Shown piece after piece: positions 18,467-27,205 of a DNA stretch of 64,000 nucleotides. The number at the start of each line of letters is the position of its first letter. The first letter of the stretch is position 1. Under the pieces are notes generated by a model. It was given only the letters and a program-made list of their open reading frames with translations. It was not told the DNA's origin and made no database searches. The translations under genes and the position numbers were made by a program. The DNA is from VAZQ01 sp035263865 (lineage in GTDB: Bacteria; Pseudomonadota; Alphaproteobacteria; Rhizobiales; Xanthobacteraceae), in the NCBI GenBank assembly GCA_035263865.1, contig DATFQX010000204.1, positions 31,011-95,010 on the forward strand, in the 5' to 3' direction.

Positions 18467-21439
18467 CTACTGAACGATCTGCGTGCGAAGCGCGAGACCG
18501 CCCTCGTTTCTCGCGCCATTGTCCTCCAAAAGCGCCTTGGCATCGTCCTCGCTCATCGGCTCACCGAAGCGCAAGCCCTGCGCGTACTCGCAACCGAGCT
18601 GAAAGAGCTCGACCGCATCAGAATCGGTGTCAGCGCCTTCGGCTACCACTTCCATGCCGAGGTCGTGCGCGAGCGCTATGATCGAACGCAGGATCACGGG
18701 GCGTGCTCCCTTGCCGTTGGTCCGCACGAAGGACTGATCGATCTTGATGAGATCGAACGGAAACCGCTGCAGATAGGCGAGCGAGGCGTGGCCACTCCCG
18801 AAGTCATCAAGCGCCAGCCCGGCGCCAAGATCGCGGATGCGCTGCAGCATCTGCGCCGAGTGCTCGGGATTTTCCATTACCAGCGATTCCGTGAGCTCCA
18901 GTTTGAGCGTGCCGCGCGCAAGGCCCGCCCGCGCGATGACCGTGCGCACATCGTGGATCAGGTCCTGCCGCAGCAGTTGACGCGATGACATATTGATCGT
19001 GGCAAACAGCGGGTCGCGCCGGCGCATGGCGCGCTGCCAGCTGCTCAGCTGCCGCGCCGCGCGCTCGAGCACGAACATGCCGAGATCGACGATGAGGCCA
19101 ACCTCCTCGGCCATGGCGATGAACTCCGCAGGCGACGCATCGGCTGCTTTGGGATGCCTCCAGCGGGGCATCGCCTCGAAGCCTGCAATCGAACGATCCT
19201 CAAGGCGAACGATCGGCTGGTATAGGATGGCGATCTCCTCGCGCTCGAGTGCCCGCCGCAATTCGGATTCGAGCGTAACGCGGTCGCCCAGGCGCGACCG
19301 CATCGAGGCTTTGAACACTTCGATGCGGTCGCCGCCAATACGCTTGGCATGATACATCGCAAGCTCCGCATCCTTGAGAACCTCCTCCGTGCGGCGCGGC
19401 TCACTGTCGCGGAGCGCGACCCCGATTGAAGCGGTGAGAAAGAGCTCTCGGTCGTTGAATGTTATGGGGGCGCGCAGCGCTTTGCGCAGGGTCTCGGCAA
19501 AGCCGATGACGCGCTCGGTTTCGCGTTCCGACAGGAGGATAAGTGCGAACTGATCGCCTGCCAGGCGAGCGAGCGTGTCCTGAGATTTGATCAAACGCCC
19601 AAGCCGCCGTGCCAACGTCAGCAGGATCGAATCGCCCACCGCAACGCCGAGCGAATCGTTGACCTGCTTGAATCGGTCGAGATCGATCACCATCACCGTC
19701 GGCTCGATGGCGGAATCGGCTTTGGCGAATGCGATCACGCCCTCCAGCCGGTCGAGAAACAGCTCGCGGTTGGGCAAACCGGTCAGACTGTCGTGCACCG
19801 CGTCGTGGAGGAGCCGCTCCTCCGCATTCTTGAACTCGGTCACGTCGGTGAGGGTGCCGACGAGCCGCACCACCTCACCGTCCGAGCCCACCACCGGCCG
19901 CGCCTTCAGCGTGAGCCACAGGTAATGGCCGTCAGGCGTGCGCAGGCGGAAGTCCTGGCTCAACCGCCCACGGCGTTGCTCGAGAACGCTGTCAAGCACG
20001 GCGCGGAATCGGTCGCGATCAAGCGGGTGCAACACATCCAACCAACGTGCCGCCGGGCCCTCGAGCGAGCCGCGCTTGAGCCCGAGCAGCGTCTCGGTCT
20101 CCGGGCTCGTGAAGACTTTGTCGGCGGAGACGTCCCAGTCCCAGATCATGTCCCCGGCACCAGTGAGCGCGAGCGCGCGACGCTCGACGTCGGAGACGAT
20201 GCCGCTGGTCACGCCGCCGGCGAAGGCGTGCTGCATCACCGTAAATCCGATCAGCATCACGATCAGCACTAGCCCACCGAGCAGGGCCGGGCCGACGATG
20301 TCATTAGTGATGACGGCGCTGACCGCAAGCGCGGCCGTGATCACCCACAGCACGAGCAACAGCCATGTCGGGATCAAGAGGACGGCGCGGTCGAAACCAT
20401 GGAACGAGAGATAGACGACCAGGGCGAAGCCCAGCAAAGCGACGACAAAGAGTGACACGCGTGCGATACCCGAGGCGATCGGCGGCTCGTAGAGCGCGAG
20501 CGCAACGAGCGCCGCAAGGAAGGCAAGCCAGGCCACAGTGATGTGGGCGTAGCGCACGTGCCAGCGATTGAGATTGAGATAGGCGAAAAGGAATACGATG
20601 AGCGTCGCGGCCAGGATCGCCTCGCCCGACGCACGCCAGATTTGCTCGGAATCCGGCGAGAGCGCGAACACCTTGCCCCAAAAGCCGAAGTCGATGCCGA
20701 TATAGACGAGGACCGCCCAACCCAGCGCTGCGGCGGCCGGGAACATCATACTGCCTTTGACGACGAACAGAATGGTTAGGAATAGCGCCAGCAATCCGGC
20801 GATTCCGATAACGATGCCGTGGTAAAGGGTGATGCTGTTGACCTTGTCCTTATAGGCTTCGGGTTGCCATAGATAGAGCTGGTTGAGCTTGTCGGTACGC
20901 AGCTCGAGCACATAGGTCATCACGCTGCCCGGATCGAGCGTGATGCGGAAGATGTCTGCGGTAGCGCTGTCTTGACGTTCGGGACGTTCCCCACTCGAAG
21001 TGATGCTGGCAACGCGGGAGCGGCCGAGATCGGGCCAAAACACGCCCGAGCCGACCATGCGGTAGTGCGGCACGACGATCAGCCGCTCGATCTGTTCGTC
21101 GCCGGAATTGGCGAGCGCAAAGACAGCCCAATTGGTGTTTCCCTCGCGCGCGCGCACGTCCATGCGGCGGATGATTCCGTCAGGTCCGGGAGCGGCAGAG
21201 ACGAGCAGGCGGTCGGCGTCGGTGCGATAGCGCTCGGCAGAGTCGGTGAGGTCAATCGCCTGCGCATCGGTGCGCACATTGATCGCCTCCACCGCGCGTG
21301 CGGAAGAGGCGCCCAGGGCAAGCAAGATCAACAGCGCCCTGACGCAGGCGCGGACAAGCTGCAACCGACGTCCTCCCAGCTCCACCCCTGTCGACCCCCT
21401 CGCCGGGCTTTCGCCGGAGTGACTCAAGGCCCGAGGCAA
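18467..21439 (-). CDS. membrane GGDEF/EAL protein with 7TM-type sensor and PAS domain
   Basis: 990 residues. A signal peptide (to about 49) and a periplasmic sensor of the 7TMR-DISM kind come first, then about seven helices (205-405), a PAS domain (430-535), GGDEF (545-700) and EAL (725-965). The GGDEF active site is LAGDQF near 627, so the second Gly and the Glu are not canonical and cyclase activity is unlikely. The EAL signature reads EAM (755-757) with the metal-binding Glu kept, and LDDFGSG is intact, so cyclic-di-GMP hydrolysis is plausible. The start is uncertain: a GTG 17 codons downstream also fits. Confidence 0.85.
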   Translation of the reverse strand: MPRALSHSGESPARGSTGVELGGRRLQLVRACVRALLILLALGASSARAVEAINVRTDAQAIDLTDSAERYRTDADRLLVSAAPGPDGIIRRMDVRAREGNTNWAVFALANSGDEQIERLIVVPHYRMVGSGVFWPDLGRSRVASITSSGERPERQDSATADIFRITLDPGSVMTYVLELRTDKLNQLYLWQPEAYKDKVNSITLYHGIVIGIAGLLALFLTILFVVKGSMMFPAAAALGWAVLVYIGIDFGFWGKVFALSPDSEQIWRASGEAILAATLIVFLFAYLNLNRWHVRYAHITVAWLAFLAALVALALYEPPIASGIARVSLFVVALLGFALVVYLSFHGFDRAVLLIPTWLLLVLWVITAALAVSAVITNDIVGPALLGGLVLIVMLIGFTVMQHAFAGGVTSGIVSDVERRALALTGAGDMIWDWDVSADKVFTSPETETLLGLKRGSLEGPAARWLDVLHPLDRDRFRAVLDSVLEQRRGRLSQDFRLRTPDGHYLWLTLKARPVVGSDGEVVRLVGTLTDVTEFKNAEERLLHDAVHDSLTGLPNRELFLDRLEGVIAFAKADSAIEPTVMVIDLDRFKQVNDSLGVAVGDSILLTLARRLGRLIKSQDTLARLAGDQFALILLSERETERVIGFAETLRKALRAPITFNDRELFLTASIGVALRDSEPRRTEEVLKDAELAMYHAKRIGGDRIEVFKASMRSRLGDRVTLESELRRALEREEIAILYQPIVRLEDRSIAGFEAMPRWRHPKAADASPAEFIAMAEEVGLIVDLGMFVLERAARQLSSWQRAMRRRDPLFATINMSSRQLLRQDLIHDVRTVIARAGLARGTLKLELTESLVMENPEHSAQMLQRIRDLGAGLALDDFGSGHASLAYLQRFPFDLIKIDQSFVRTNGKGARPVILRSIIALAHDLGMEVVAEGADTDSDAVELFQLGCEYAQGLRFGEPMSEDDAKALLEDNGARNEGGLALRTQIVQ

Positions 21440-21445
21440 GCGAGC

Positions 21446-21465
21446 TTTACGTCGATTTACGTCGA
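21446..21465. repeat. two perfect 10-base direct repeats
   Basis: TTTACGTCGA occurs twice in tandem, just upstream of the GGDEF/EAL start (21439) and downstream of the quinone-reductase end. It could be a local duplication or part of the promoter region of the GGDEF/EAL gene. Confidence 0.6.
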
Positions 21466-21547
21466 TTTCGCGGCCCGCGAGGCCTGCGCAAGGATGCGAA
21501 AGCGCCTGCGAGAGAGTCGCCCGAGCAAGAGCGAAAACCCAACGATT

Positions 21548-22556
21548 TCAGAGCATTGTAAGGCTCAGAACGATCTTGCCGATATGCGCGCTCGTGTCCA
21601 TGCGCGCGTGTGCGGCAGACGCCTGGATGAACGGGAAGGTGCTGTCGATCAACGGCCTGACCTTTCCCGCGGCGATCAGCGGCAGCACATGCGTCTCGAA
21701 GGCCTTCGCGATCGCGCCCTTGTCGGCGACCGAGCGCGCGCGCACCGTCGAGCCGGTGTGGGTAAGCCGCTTGAGCATGATGCGGCGGAAATCGACGCTC
21801 GCTTTGGAGCCGCCCTGAAAGGCGATTTGCACCAACGCGCCCCTCCACGGCGGCAGCCTGGTAATTGCGCTCGATGTAGTCGCCGCCGACCATGTCGAGA
21901 ACGACGTCGGCATCCCTGCCGTTGCTGGCGGTCTTGGCCGCGGCGACGAAATCTTCCGCCTTATAGTTAATGGCGAGGTCGGCGCCGAGGCGGCGGCAGG
22001 CGTCGCACTTTTCCGCCGAACCGGCCGTGGCAAAAACGCGGGCGCCGAATGCTTTGGTGAGCTGGATCGCGGCGGTCCCGATGCCCGAAGAGCCGCCGTG
22101 GACGAGTAGGGTCTCGCCTGCCCTTAACCGGCCGCGCTCGAAGGCGTTGTGCCACACGGTGAAAAAGGTCTCGGGGATGGCCGCAGCGGCGACGAGCGTG
22201 AGTCCCGCAGGGATCGGCAGCGCGTGAGTTTCATGCGCGGCGCAGTATTCGGCATAGCCGCCGCCAACAACCAGCGCCATGACGCTGTCGCCGAGCTTCC
22301 AGCGCGTCGCACCGGCACCCAGCGCAACCACCTCGCCCGCGATCTCGAGACCTGGGATATCGGTCGCGCCGGCGGGCGGTGGATATAGGCCTTGGCGCTG
22401 CATCACGTCCGGCCGGTTGACGCCCGCGGCCGCGACCTTCACCAGCACCTCGCGTTCACTGGGGCGAGGTAGCGGGCGTTGCTCGGGGACGAGCATGTCT
22501 GCTTCGCCGGGCGCACGGATCGCGATCGCGGTCATCTGAGCGGGCAAAGCGGGCAT
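21548..22556 (-). pseudogene. NAD(P)H quinone oxidoreductase (zeta-crystallin family) with a +1 frameshift
   Basis: The first ~240 codons encode a normal MDR quinone reductase (PGEADMLVPEQRPLP, then HGGSSGIGTAAIQLTKAFGA). After the motif AAAVEGR the frame is lost. The family continuation LVQIAFQGGSKA resumes in the next frame and runs cleanly to the stop at 21548 (GKIVLSLTML). The shift lies around 21834-21841, where a GCGCG run carries one base too many. Apart from this the gene looks intact, so it is either a very recent pseudogene or a sequence error. The start at 22556 has AAGGA upstream. Confidence 0.8.
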
Positions 22557-22670
22557 GGCAAAAGTCCTTGGCTGACACGGCTTGCCGCGCTTTGCTTAAT
22601 TGGGAGAGGCGGATGTGACAATGGCTGCGTCGAAGGCTATTTTCGTGAAACTCTCGAGCGGAGGCGAGCG

Positions 22671-22865
22671 ATGCCGGTAGTGGACGAAGACGACCGACCG
22701 AAGAAAAAAGTCGTGCACGAGATCGGCCAAGATCTCGCGCTGCTCTCAATCAAGGAGCTTGAAGAGCGCATCGCGGTTCTCAAGGAGGAAATCGGCCGCC
22801 TGCAAGCGGCAATCGGCAGCAAGCAGGGCTCGCGCACCGTCGCCGACCAGTTCTTCAAGAAGTGA
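22671..22865 (+). CDS. DUF1192 family protein
   Basis: 64 residues. Charged N-terminus (MPVVDEDDRPKKK), then a short amphipathic coiled coil (LSIKELEERIAVLKEEIGRLQ) and a conserved tail ending in ADQFFKK. This is the DUF1192 pattern, common in Hyphomicrobiales and usually found near this spot. Role unknown; probably a small cytoplasmic dimer. Start at the ATG at 22671 with GGAGGCGAGCG before it. Confidence 0.8.
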   Translation: MPVVDEDDRPKKKVVHEIGQDLALLSIKELEERIAVLKEEIGRLQAAIGSKQGSRTVADQFFKK

Positions 22866-22952
22866 GCCAGCCCAGCGTTCCACTGCGTGCGCTGCGGGCG
22901 GTCTAGCATTGGCTGAGCAGAGTCCGTTGGGAGCAGTAAATTGTTTAAAATC

Positions 22953-22967
22953 TTAAGACCTTGTTAA
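22953..22967 (+). promoter_or_regulatory. CtrA box
   Basis: A perfect match to the full CtrA consensus TTAA-N7-TTAA (spacer GACCTTG). It lies in the gap between the DUF1192 gene and rcdA, about 20-25 bases before the first stem of the small RNA candidate. CtrA is the master cell-cycle response regulator of alphaproteobacteria. Whether it activates or represses here cannot be told, because the -10 element is not clear. Confidence 0.65.
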
Positions 22968-22984
22968 GCTTTCACGATCATTAC

Positions 22985-23082
22985 TGGTGGCGTCCATCTT
23001 CTGGACATTGAGTGGCTCCTGTCCACTCTGTTTGACGCCTCCCTGTTAGAACTTCGAGCCGCCGTTCGGCGGCTCTTTTTTC
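22985..23082 (+). ncRNA. candidate trans-acting small RNA with anti-Shine-Dalgarno loop
   Basis: About 95 bases with nested perfect stems. The outer stem is GGCGTC (22989-22994) with GACGCC (23034-23039). The inner stem is GAGTGG (23010-23015) with CCACTC (23023-23028), loop CTCCTGT. An alternative inner pairing is TGGACA (23002-23007) with TGTCCA (23020-23025). A single-stranded TCCCTGTTAGAACTT joins this to a strong terminator. The CUCCU loop and the CUCCC stretch can pair with ribosome-binding sites, as in many rhizobial small RNAs. The 5' end is inferred from the CtrA box position. I cannot assign it to a named Rfam family. Confidence 0.6.
23056..23081 (+). terminator. intrinsic terminator of the small RNA
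   Basis: An 8-base perfect stem, GAGCCGCC with GGCGGCTC, around a GTTC loop and followed directly by six T. It lies 190 bases before rcdA and 190 bases after the DUF1192 stop, so it ends a short transcript starting between them, or the DUF1192 messenger. Confidence 0.85.
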
Positions 23083-23274
23083 GTCGCCCCGTTCGCGCGA
23101 ATGAGATCGCGTTTCCCGATCTGTTCTCGCCCCCGCGAAGCGTAGCCGTCCGGCAACTATGCGTGAAGCTTTGTTCGGCCGGCGCTGGACAGGGATCGGC
23201 GCCTGCGCGATGATTCCGCTCTCGCCAGGGGCTGGCGCAAAAGCAAAAACGTGTGCGTAGCGTGAGGCGTGGAC

Positions 23275-23784
23275 ATGTCCGAGAAGTCGGTCAATCCGGC
23301 TGTTTCGTTCGGCGAAAGGCTCGCGGCTTCACAAGCTTTCGCCGACCTATTCCGCGACGGCATGGCGCTAGTTGAGCAGACGGCAGCGTATCTCGACGGC
23401 CCAGGCCGTCAGGAATCGAAAAAGCTTTCCCGCAGCGCCGCACTCGCTTATGCGACCGAGAGCATGCGGCTAACCACCCGGCTCATGCAGCTTGCGTCCT
23501 GGCTTCTGCTCCATCGCGCCGTCAAGGAGGGCGAAATGACGCTCGCCCAAGCCAACAAGGAAAAGGCCAAGGTGAAGCTCGCAGGTGCCGAGCACAACGA
23601 CGAGCACAACATCAAGCTTTTACCGGAACGCCTGCGTCTGCTGATCGAGCGATCCAAGGCGCTGCAAAGAGCTGTGCGCCGGCTCGATACCACCATGCAC
23701 GCAACTCCCAGCCGCGCCGATCGCGCCAATCCGGTCGAGCGCCAGATCGACCTGCTGAAAGCCGCGTTCGAGCAGGAGCGATAA
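23275..23784 (+). CDS. rcdA: RcdA-type CtrA-degradation adaptor (DUF1465)
   Basis: 169 residues, helical throughout, matching the DUF1465/RcdA family (VSFGERLAASQAFADLFRDGMALVE at the N-terminus, SLTYATESMRLTTRLMQ-like core, then LLPERLRLLIERS and a C-terminal RQIDLLKAAFEQE). In Caulobacter, RcdA forms a helical-bundle dimer that works with CpdR and PopA to present CtrA and other proteins to the ClpXP protease. I chose ATG 23275 with GAGG upstream; a GTG two codons earlier is also open. Confidence 0.85.
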   Translation: MSEKSVNPAVSFGERLAASQAFADLFRDGMALVEQTAAYLDGPGRQESKKLSRSAALAYATESMRLTTRLMQLASWLLLHRAVKEGEMTLAQANKEKAKVKLAGAEHNDEHNIKLLPERLRLLIERSKALQRAVRRLDTTMHATPSRADRANPVERQIDLLKAAFEQER

Positions 23785-23871
23785 TCGCGCATCGGTCGAT
23801 AGGCTGGTGCGAATAACTAGCGCGCCAAGCCCGCTTCACTGTGTCGAACGGCACGCAAGCCGGAGACAGAG

Positions 23872-26097
23872 TTAGGTGGATTGCCGGTCCCACGCTGCCT
23901 TTAGCCGCTCTGGTATGAACGGAACTGTACGCAGCCGTACGCCGCACGCATCGTGGATGGCATTGGCGAGCGCAGCACCGACCGGCGTGCAGGCCGCTTC
24001 GCCGGCGCCCACTGGAGGCACGGTCGGACGGTCGATCAGTTCAATTTCGAGCTTGGGAGCTTCCGAGAAGGTGAGGATCGGATAGGTGGACCAATCGACG
24101 CTCAGCACGCGTGAGCGATCGAATTTCACTTCTTCCTTCAGTGCCCGACTTAGCGTCTGCAAGATGCAGCCCTCGACCTGCGCCCGTACCCCGTTCGGGT
24201 TGATGATCTGGCCGCAGTCATGCACGCAAGTGACACGTTCGACCGTGATCTTTCCGGTCGACCGCTCGACCGCCACCTCCATGCCCATCGCGACATAAGT
24301 TTCGTCGTGCTTGTAATGGACATACGCGAGGCCGCGTCCGCGTGCGATCGGCGCATCTTTGTCGGGACCTGGTGAAGGCCGAGGTTGCCACTTCATCAAA
24401 GCGGCTGTGCGTTTGATGACCTCAAGGCCACGCGCATCGCTGAGGCCGCGCGATCGAAACTCGACAGGATCAACTCGCGCGGCGGCAGCTAATTCATCGA
24501 TAAAGCTTTCGACGGCGAAGCAGTTCGCCGGTTTGCCTGGTGAACGTAGCGGGGCGGGGCGCAGTGGCGCGTCTTTCAGCCAGTGCACAAGCACCTTTAC
24601 GTTGTCGGCAGCATAGGGCGGATCGGCATTCTGCGAGATCAGGCCGGCATTGAGACCGCGTACTTGGTCGAGGCCGGCAGCCTCGGGCCCGAGCAGGGGA
24701 ATGTTGGGCAACCCTCGCGTCGCTTGCGGCAGCCACATCTCGACGCGCCAGGCGAGGATGCGGTCGTCAGCCACTGCGCCGGAAATGTCTAGGAGTTGGG
24801 GAGGACCTTTGGGGTCCCATCCGTGCTCGTCCTGACGCGACCATTGCACGCGAACCGGCCGTCCGACAGCGCGCGAAACAATCGCGGCGTCGGCTGCTGC
24901 ATCCTCATGCCCGTTCATGCCGTAGCAGCCGGCGCCCTCGAGATAGATGAGCCGTACCTTTTCCGGCGGCAAACCGAGGAATCTGGCAAAGCTTCGGCGA
25001 TTGCCATGCGTGCCTTGCGACGCAGTCCAAATCGTCGCGCTATCAGCGCGCACATCGGCCACTGCGCAGGAGGGGCCGAGTGAGGCGTGGCTTTGCATCG
25101 GCCAGAAGTAACTAGCGGCGATCGTCTTTGCCCCCTTCGGGAGGGGCAACTCCGGCGCTCCCTTGTTGACCAAGAGTTCGTCAGTAATCTCGGCAGCGTT
25201 GCGCAGCGTTGCCTCAAGCCTGTCCTGTTCTGGCAAGCCAGACCACTCGCTCCATTGTGCACGAAGCGCGCGCGGGGCGCGCACCGTCATCCACTCGTCG
25301 GGAGCAACAACCGCCAGAAAATCCTTGATGCGCACGACTTTCGCGCCGAGGTTCTCGGCTGTCGATTCGTCAACCGATATGAGCTTGCCGCCGATCGCCG
25401 GGGGCCGGATCACTCGGGCGTGCAGCATCCCGGGCACAGTGAAATCGTGAACGTAAATGTTGGCGCCAGTGCATTTGGCCGGTACGTCCGGCCGTGGGAG
25501 AGGCTTGCCGACGATGGTGTACGTGGAGGGATCTTTGAGTGGCGCTTTGGGATCAATTTTCAGGTCGAAGCGGCGCTCTCCGATCAAGGTTGCAAAGGAA
25601 ATGCCGGCCCCGCCTGCTTTCGGCTGTACTTGGCCGTCAACCGCAACGAGATCTTCGGGCTTGCTGCCGAGGCGTTGTGCAGCGAGTTCGATGAGTGCTT
25701 TACGCGCCGTCGTGGCAGCTTGCCTAATCTGCACGCCACCGCGCTGGATACCGCTCGACCCGGAGGTCCGCCCTTGATCAGGGGTGAGGGCTGTATCGCC
25801 CTCCACATATTTGATTTTCTCTACGCCGATGCCGAGTTCCTCGGCCGCCATTTGTCGGATGGCAATCCGCAAGCCTTGCCCCAGATCAACCTTGCCGCAG
25901 AATACCGTCACGGTGCCATCGCCATTCACGGCAAAGAAACCGTCCACCTCCTTCGGATCGAGGATGCGTGGCGAACTGCCGCCATCTTGTGCGAAAAGAT
26001 CAACGCAACGGCTGCTCGATGCAAAGGCGATGGTGAGCGCGCCACCCTTGAGGACGGCGCGGCGGGACACACGAGGCGGCCTCACGGGGACGGTCAT
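23872..26097 (-). CDS. molybdopterin-binding large subunit of an isoquinoline 1-oxidoreductase-like hydroxylase
   Basis: 741 residues. A twin-arginine-type signal (SRRAVLKGG, hydrophobic stretch to about residue 35) comes first. Then the two-part molybdopterin domain of the xanthine dehydrogenase/aldehyde oxidase superfamily: KVDLGQGLRIAIRQMAAEELG near the start, QSHASLGPSCAVADV, GQIINPNGVRAQVEG and the closing GVGEAACTPVGAALANA-like motif with the base-catalyst Glu. The IorB layout points to oxidation of an N-heterocycle or aldehyde in the periplasm. It starts one base after the small-subunit stop. Confidence 0.85.
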   Translation of the reverse strand: MTVPVRPPRVSRRAVLKGGALTIAFASSSRCVDLFAQDGGSSPRILDPKEVDGFFAVNGDGTVTVFCGKVDLGQGLRIAIRQMAAEELGIGVEKIKYVEGDTALTPDQGRTSGSSGIQRGGVQIRQAATTARKALIELAAQRLGSKPEDLVAVDGQVQPKAGGAGISFATLIGERRFDLKIDPKAPLKDPSTYTIVGKPLPRPDVPAKCTGANIYVHDFTVPGMLHARVIRPPAIGGKLISVDESTAENLGAKVVRIKDFLAVVAPDEWMTVRAPRALRAQWSEWSGLPEQDRLEATLRNAAEITDELLVNKGAPELPLPKGAKTIAASYFWPMQSHASLGPSCAVADVRADSATIWTASQGTHGNRRSFARFLGLPPEKVRLIYLEGAGCYGMNGHEDAAADAAIVSRAVGRPVRVQWSRQDEHGWDPKGPPQLLDISGAVADDRILAWRVEMWLPQATRGLPNIPLLGPEAAGLDQVRGLNAGLISQNADPPYAADNVKVLVHWLKDAPLRPAPLRSPGKPANCFAVESFIDELAAAARVDPVEFRSRGLSDARGLEVIKRTAALMKWQPRPSPGPDKDAPIARGRGLAYVHYKHDETYVAMGMEVAVERSTGKITVERVTCVHDCGQIINPNGVRAQVEGCILQTLSRALKEEVKFDRSRVLSVDWSTYPILTFSEAPKLEIELIDRPTVPPVGAGEAACTPVGAALANAIHDACGVRLRTVPFIPERLKAAWDRQST

Positions 26098-26098
26098 C

Positions 26099-26563
26099 TC
26101 AGCCTCCCGCACCCGACGCGGCCATGACGGCTCGGACAACTCGGACGTGAGTGCTGCAGCGGCACAGATTCCCATCGAGCGCGGAGCGAACTTCGTCTTC
26201 GGTGGGCTTGGCTGTCTGGGCGAGCAGCGCAACGGCACTCATGATCATACCGCTCGTGCAGTAGCCGCATTGCGGCACTTGCTCTTTAATGAAGGCGGCC
26301 TGGACCGGGTGCGGTGATGAACTCGAGCCCAAGCCTTCGAGCGTTGTTACTGCCCTATCGCGCACGTCCGCTATGGTCGTTTGGCAGGATCGGGCAGCCC
26401 TTCCTTCGATCAAAACCGTGCAGGCGCCGCACTGTCCCAGCCCGCATCCGAACTTGGCGGCAGTCAGCCCAAGGCCGCGCAAGACGTAGAGTAGCGGCTT
26501 ATCGGGATCGGACGACTCGACCGAGCGCGTGAAGCCATTGATGCGGACCGTATAGCTGTCCAT
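26099..26563 (-). CDS. [2Fe-2S] small subunit of the same hydroxylase
   Basis: 154 residues. The plant-type ferredoxin cysteines are in KFGCGLGQCGACTVLIEG and SCQ; the second cluster is held by QCGYCTSGM and GNLCRCST. This is the IorA/CoxS-type electron-transfer subunit. With the large subunit it makes a two-subunit, FAD-free enzyme that likely passes electrons to a cytochrome; none is encoded here. Start at 26563 with GAGGGGAAG upstream; an ATG six codons earlier is less well placed. Confidence 0.9.
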   Translation of the reverse strand: MDSYTVRINGFTRSVESSDPDKPLLYVLRGLGLTAAKFGCGLGQCGACTVLIEGRAARSCQTTIADVRDRAVTTLEGLGSSSSPHPVQAAFIKEQVPQCGYCTSGMIMSAVALLAQTAKPTEDEVRSALDGNLCRCSTHVRVVRAVMAASGAGG

Positions 26564-26789
26564 GTGACTCTTCCCCTCCAACAGCCGGTTACCGTGATCC
26601 TATCGCTGTTACGCTTTGGTGGTAAAGGCGAGGAGCGTGGCCGACCTGCCGGCAGCATTTCGCCGTGGTGGCGAATTTGGCGGCCATGACATGCCCGCGG
26701 GAGACGCGCAGCTGACGCCCTCTTGGCGGACCGTGCTGTAAAAAAACTCTCGCGGGGCAGAGATTTGACGCGCCAAGTGGACGTACGCG

Positions 26790-27017
26790 CTATTTCTTGA
26801 GCCCGATGCCTGCGAATTTCTTCTGGAACCGCGACAGACGACCGCCTCGGTCTACTAGTTGCTGCTGACCGCCGGTCCAGGCCGGATGCGACTTCGGGTC
26901 GATGTCGAGGTGCAGGGTGTCGCCTTGCTTGCCCCAGGTGCTGCGGGTGGTGAATTCGGTGCCATCGGTCATCACCACCTTGATAGTGTGATAATCCGGA
27001 TGCAGGTCGGGCTTCAT
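26790..27017 (-). CDS. rpmE: 50S ribosomal protein L31
   Basis: 75 residues (MKPDLHPDYHTIKVVMTDGTEF to the Lys-rich end). It lacks the CxxC zinc ligands, so it is the zinc-independent form usual in rhizobia. The ATG at 27017 is favoured because AGGA lies 8 bases upstream; an ATG at 27026 overlaps that site. Probably its own transcription unit, divergent from the ABC exporter. Confidence 0.95.
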   Translation of the reverse strand: MKPDLHPDYHTIKVVMTDGTEFTTRSTWGKQGDTLHLDIDPKSHPAWTGGQQQLVDRGGRLSRFQKKFAGIGLKK

Positions 27018-27205
27018 GGCATTCATCCTGCGCGTGTTGCGCGGGCCTTGAGCTGAGGCATTAAGAGGCCGCGGCTCTATAGCTTAGCCCGACAGCGGAA
27101 ACAAGCCGCAGCCAGAGGGGGCCCGCGTCCGATTGCCACCCGCCATGCCACGAGGCATTGTCGCGCGGCTTCGGCCGCTGTCCTGGTTCCAAATGGCCCG
27201 TTGAA

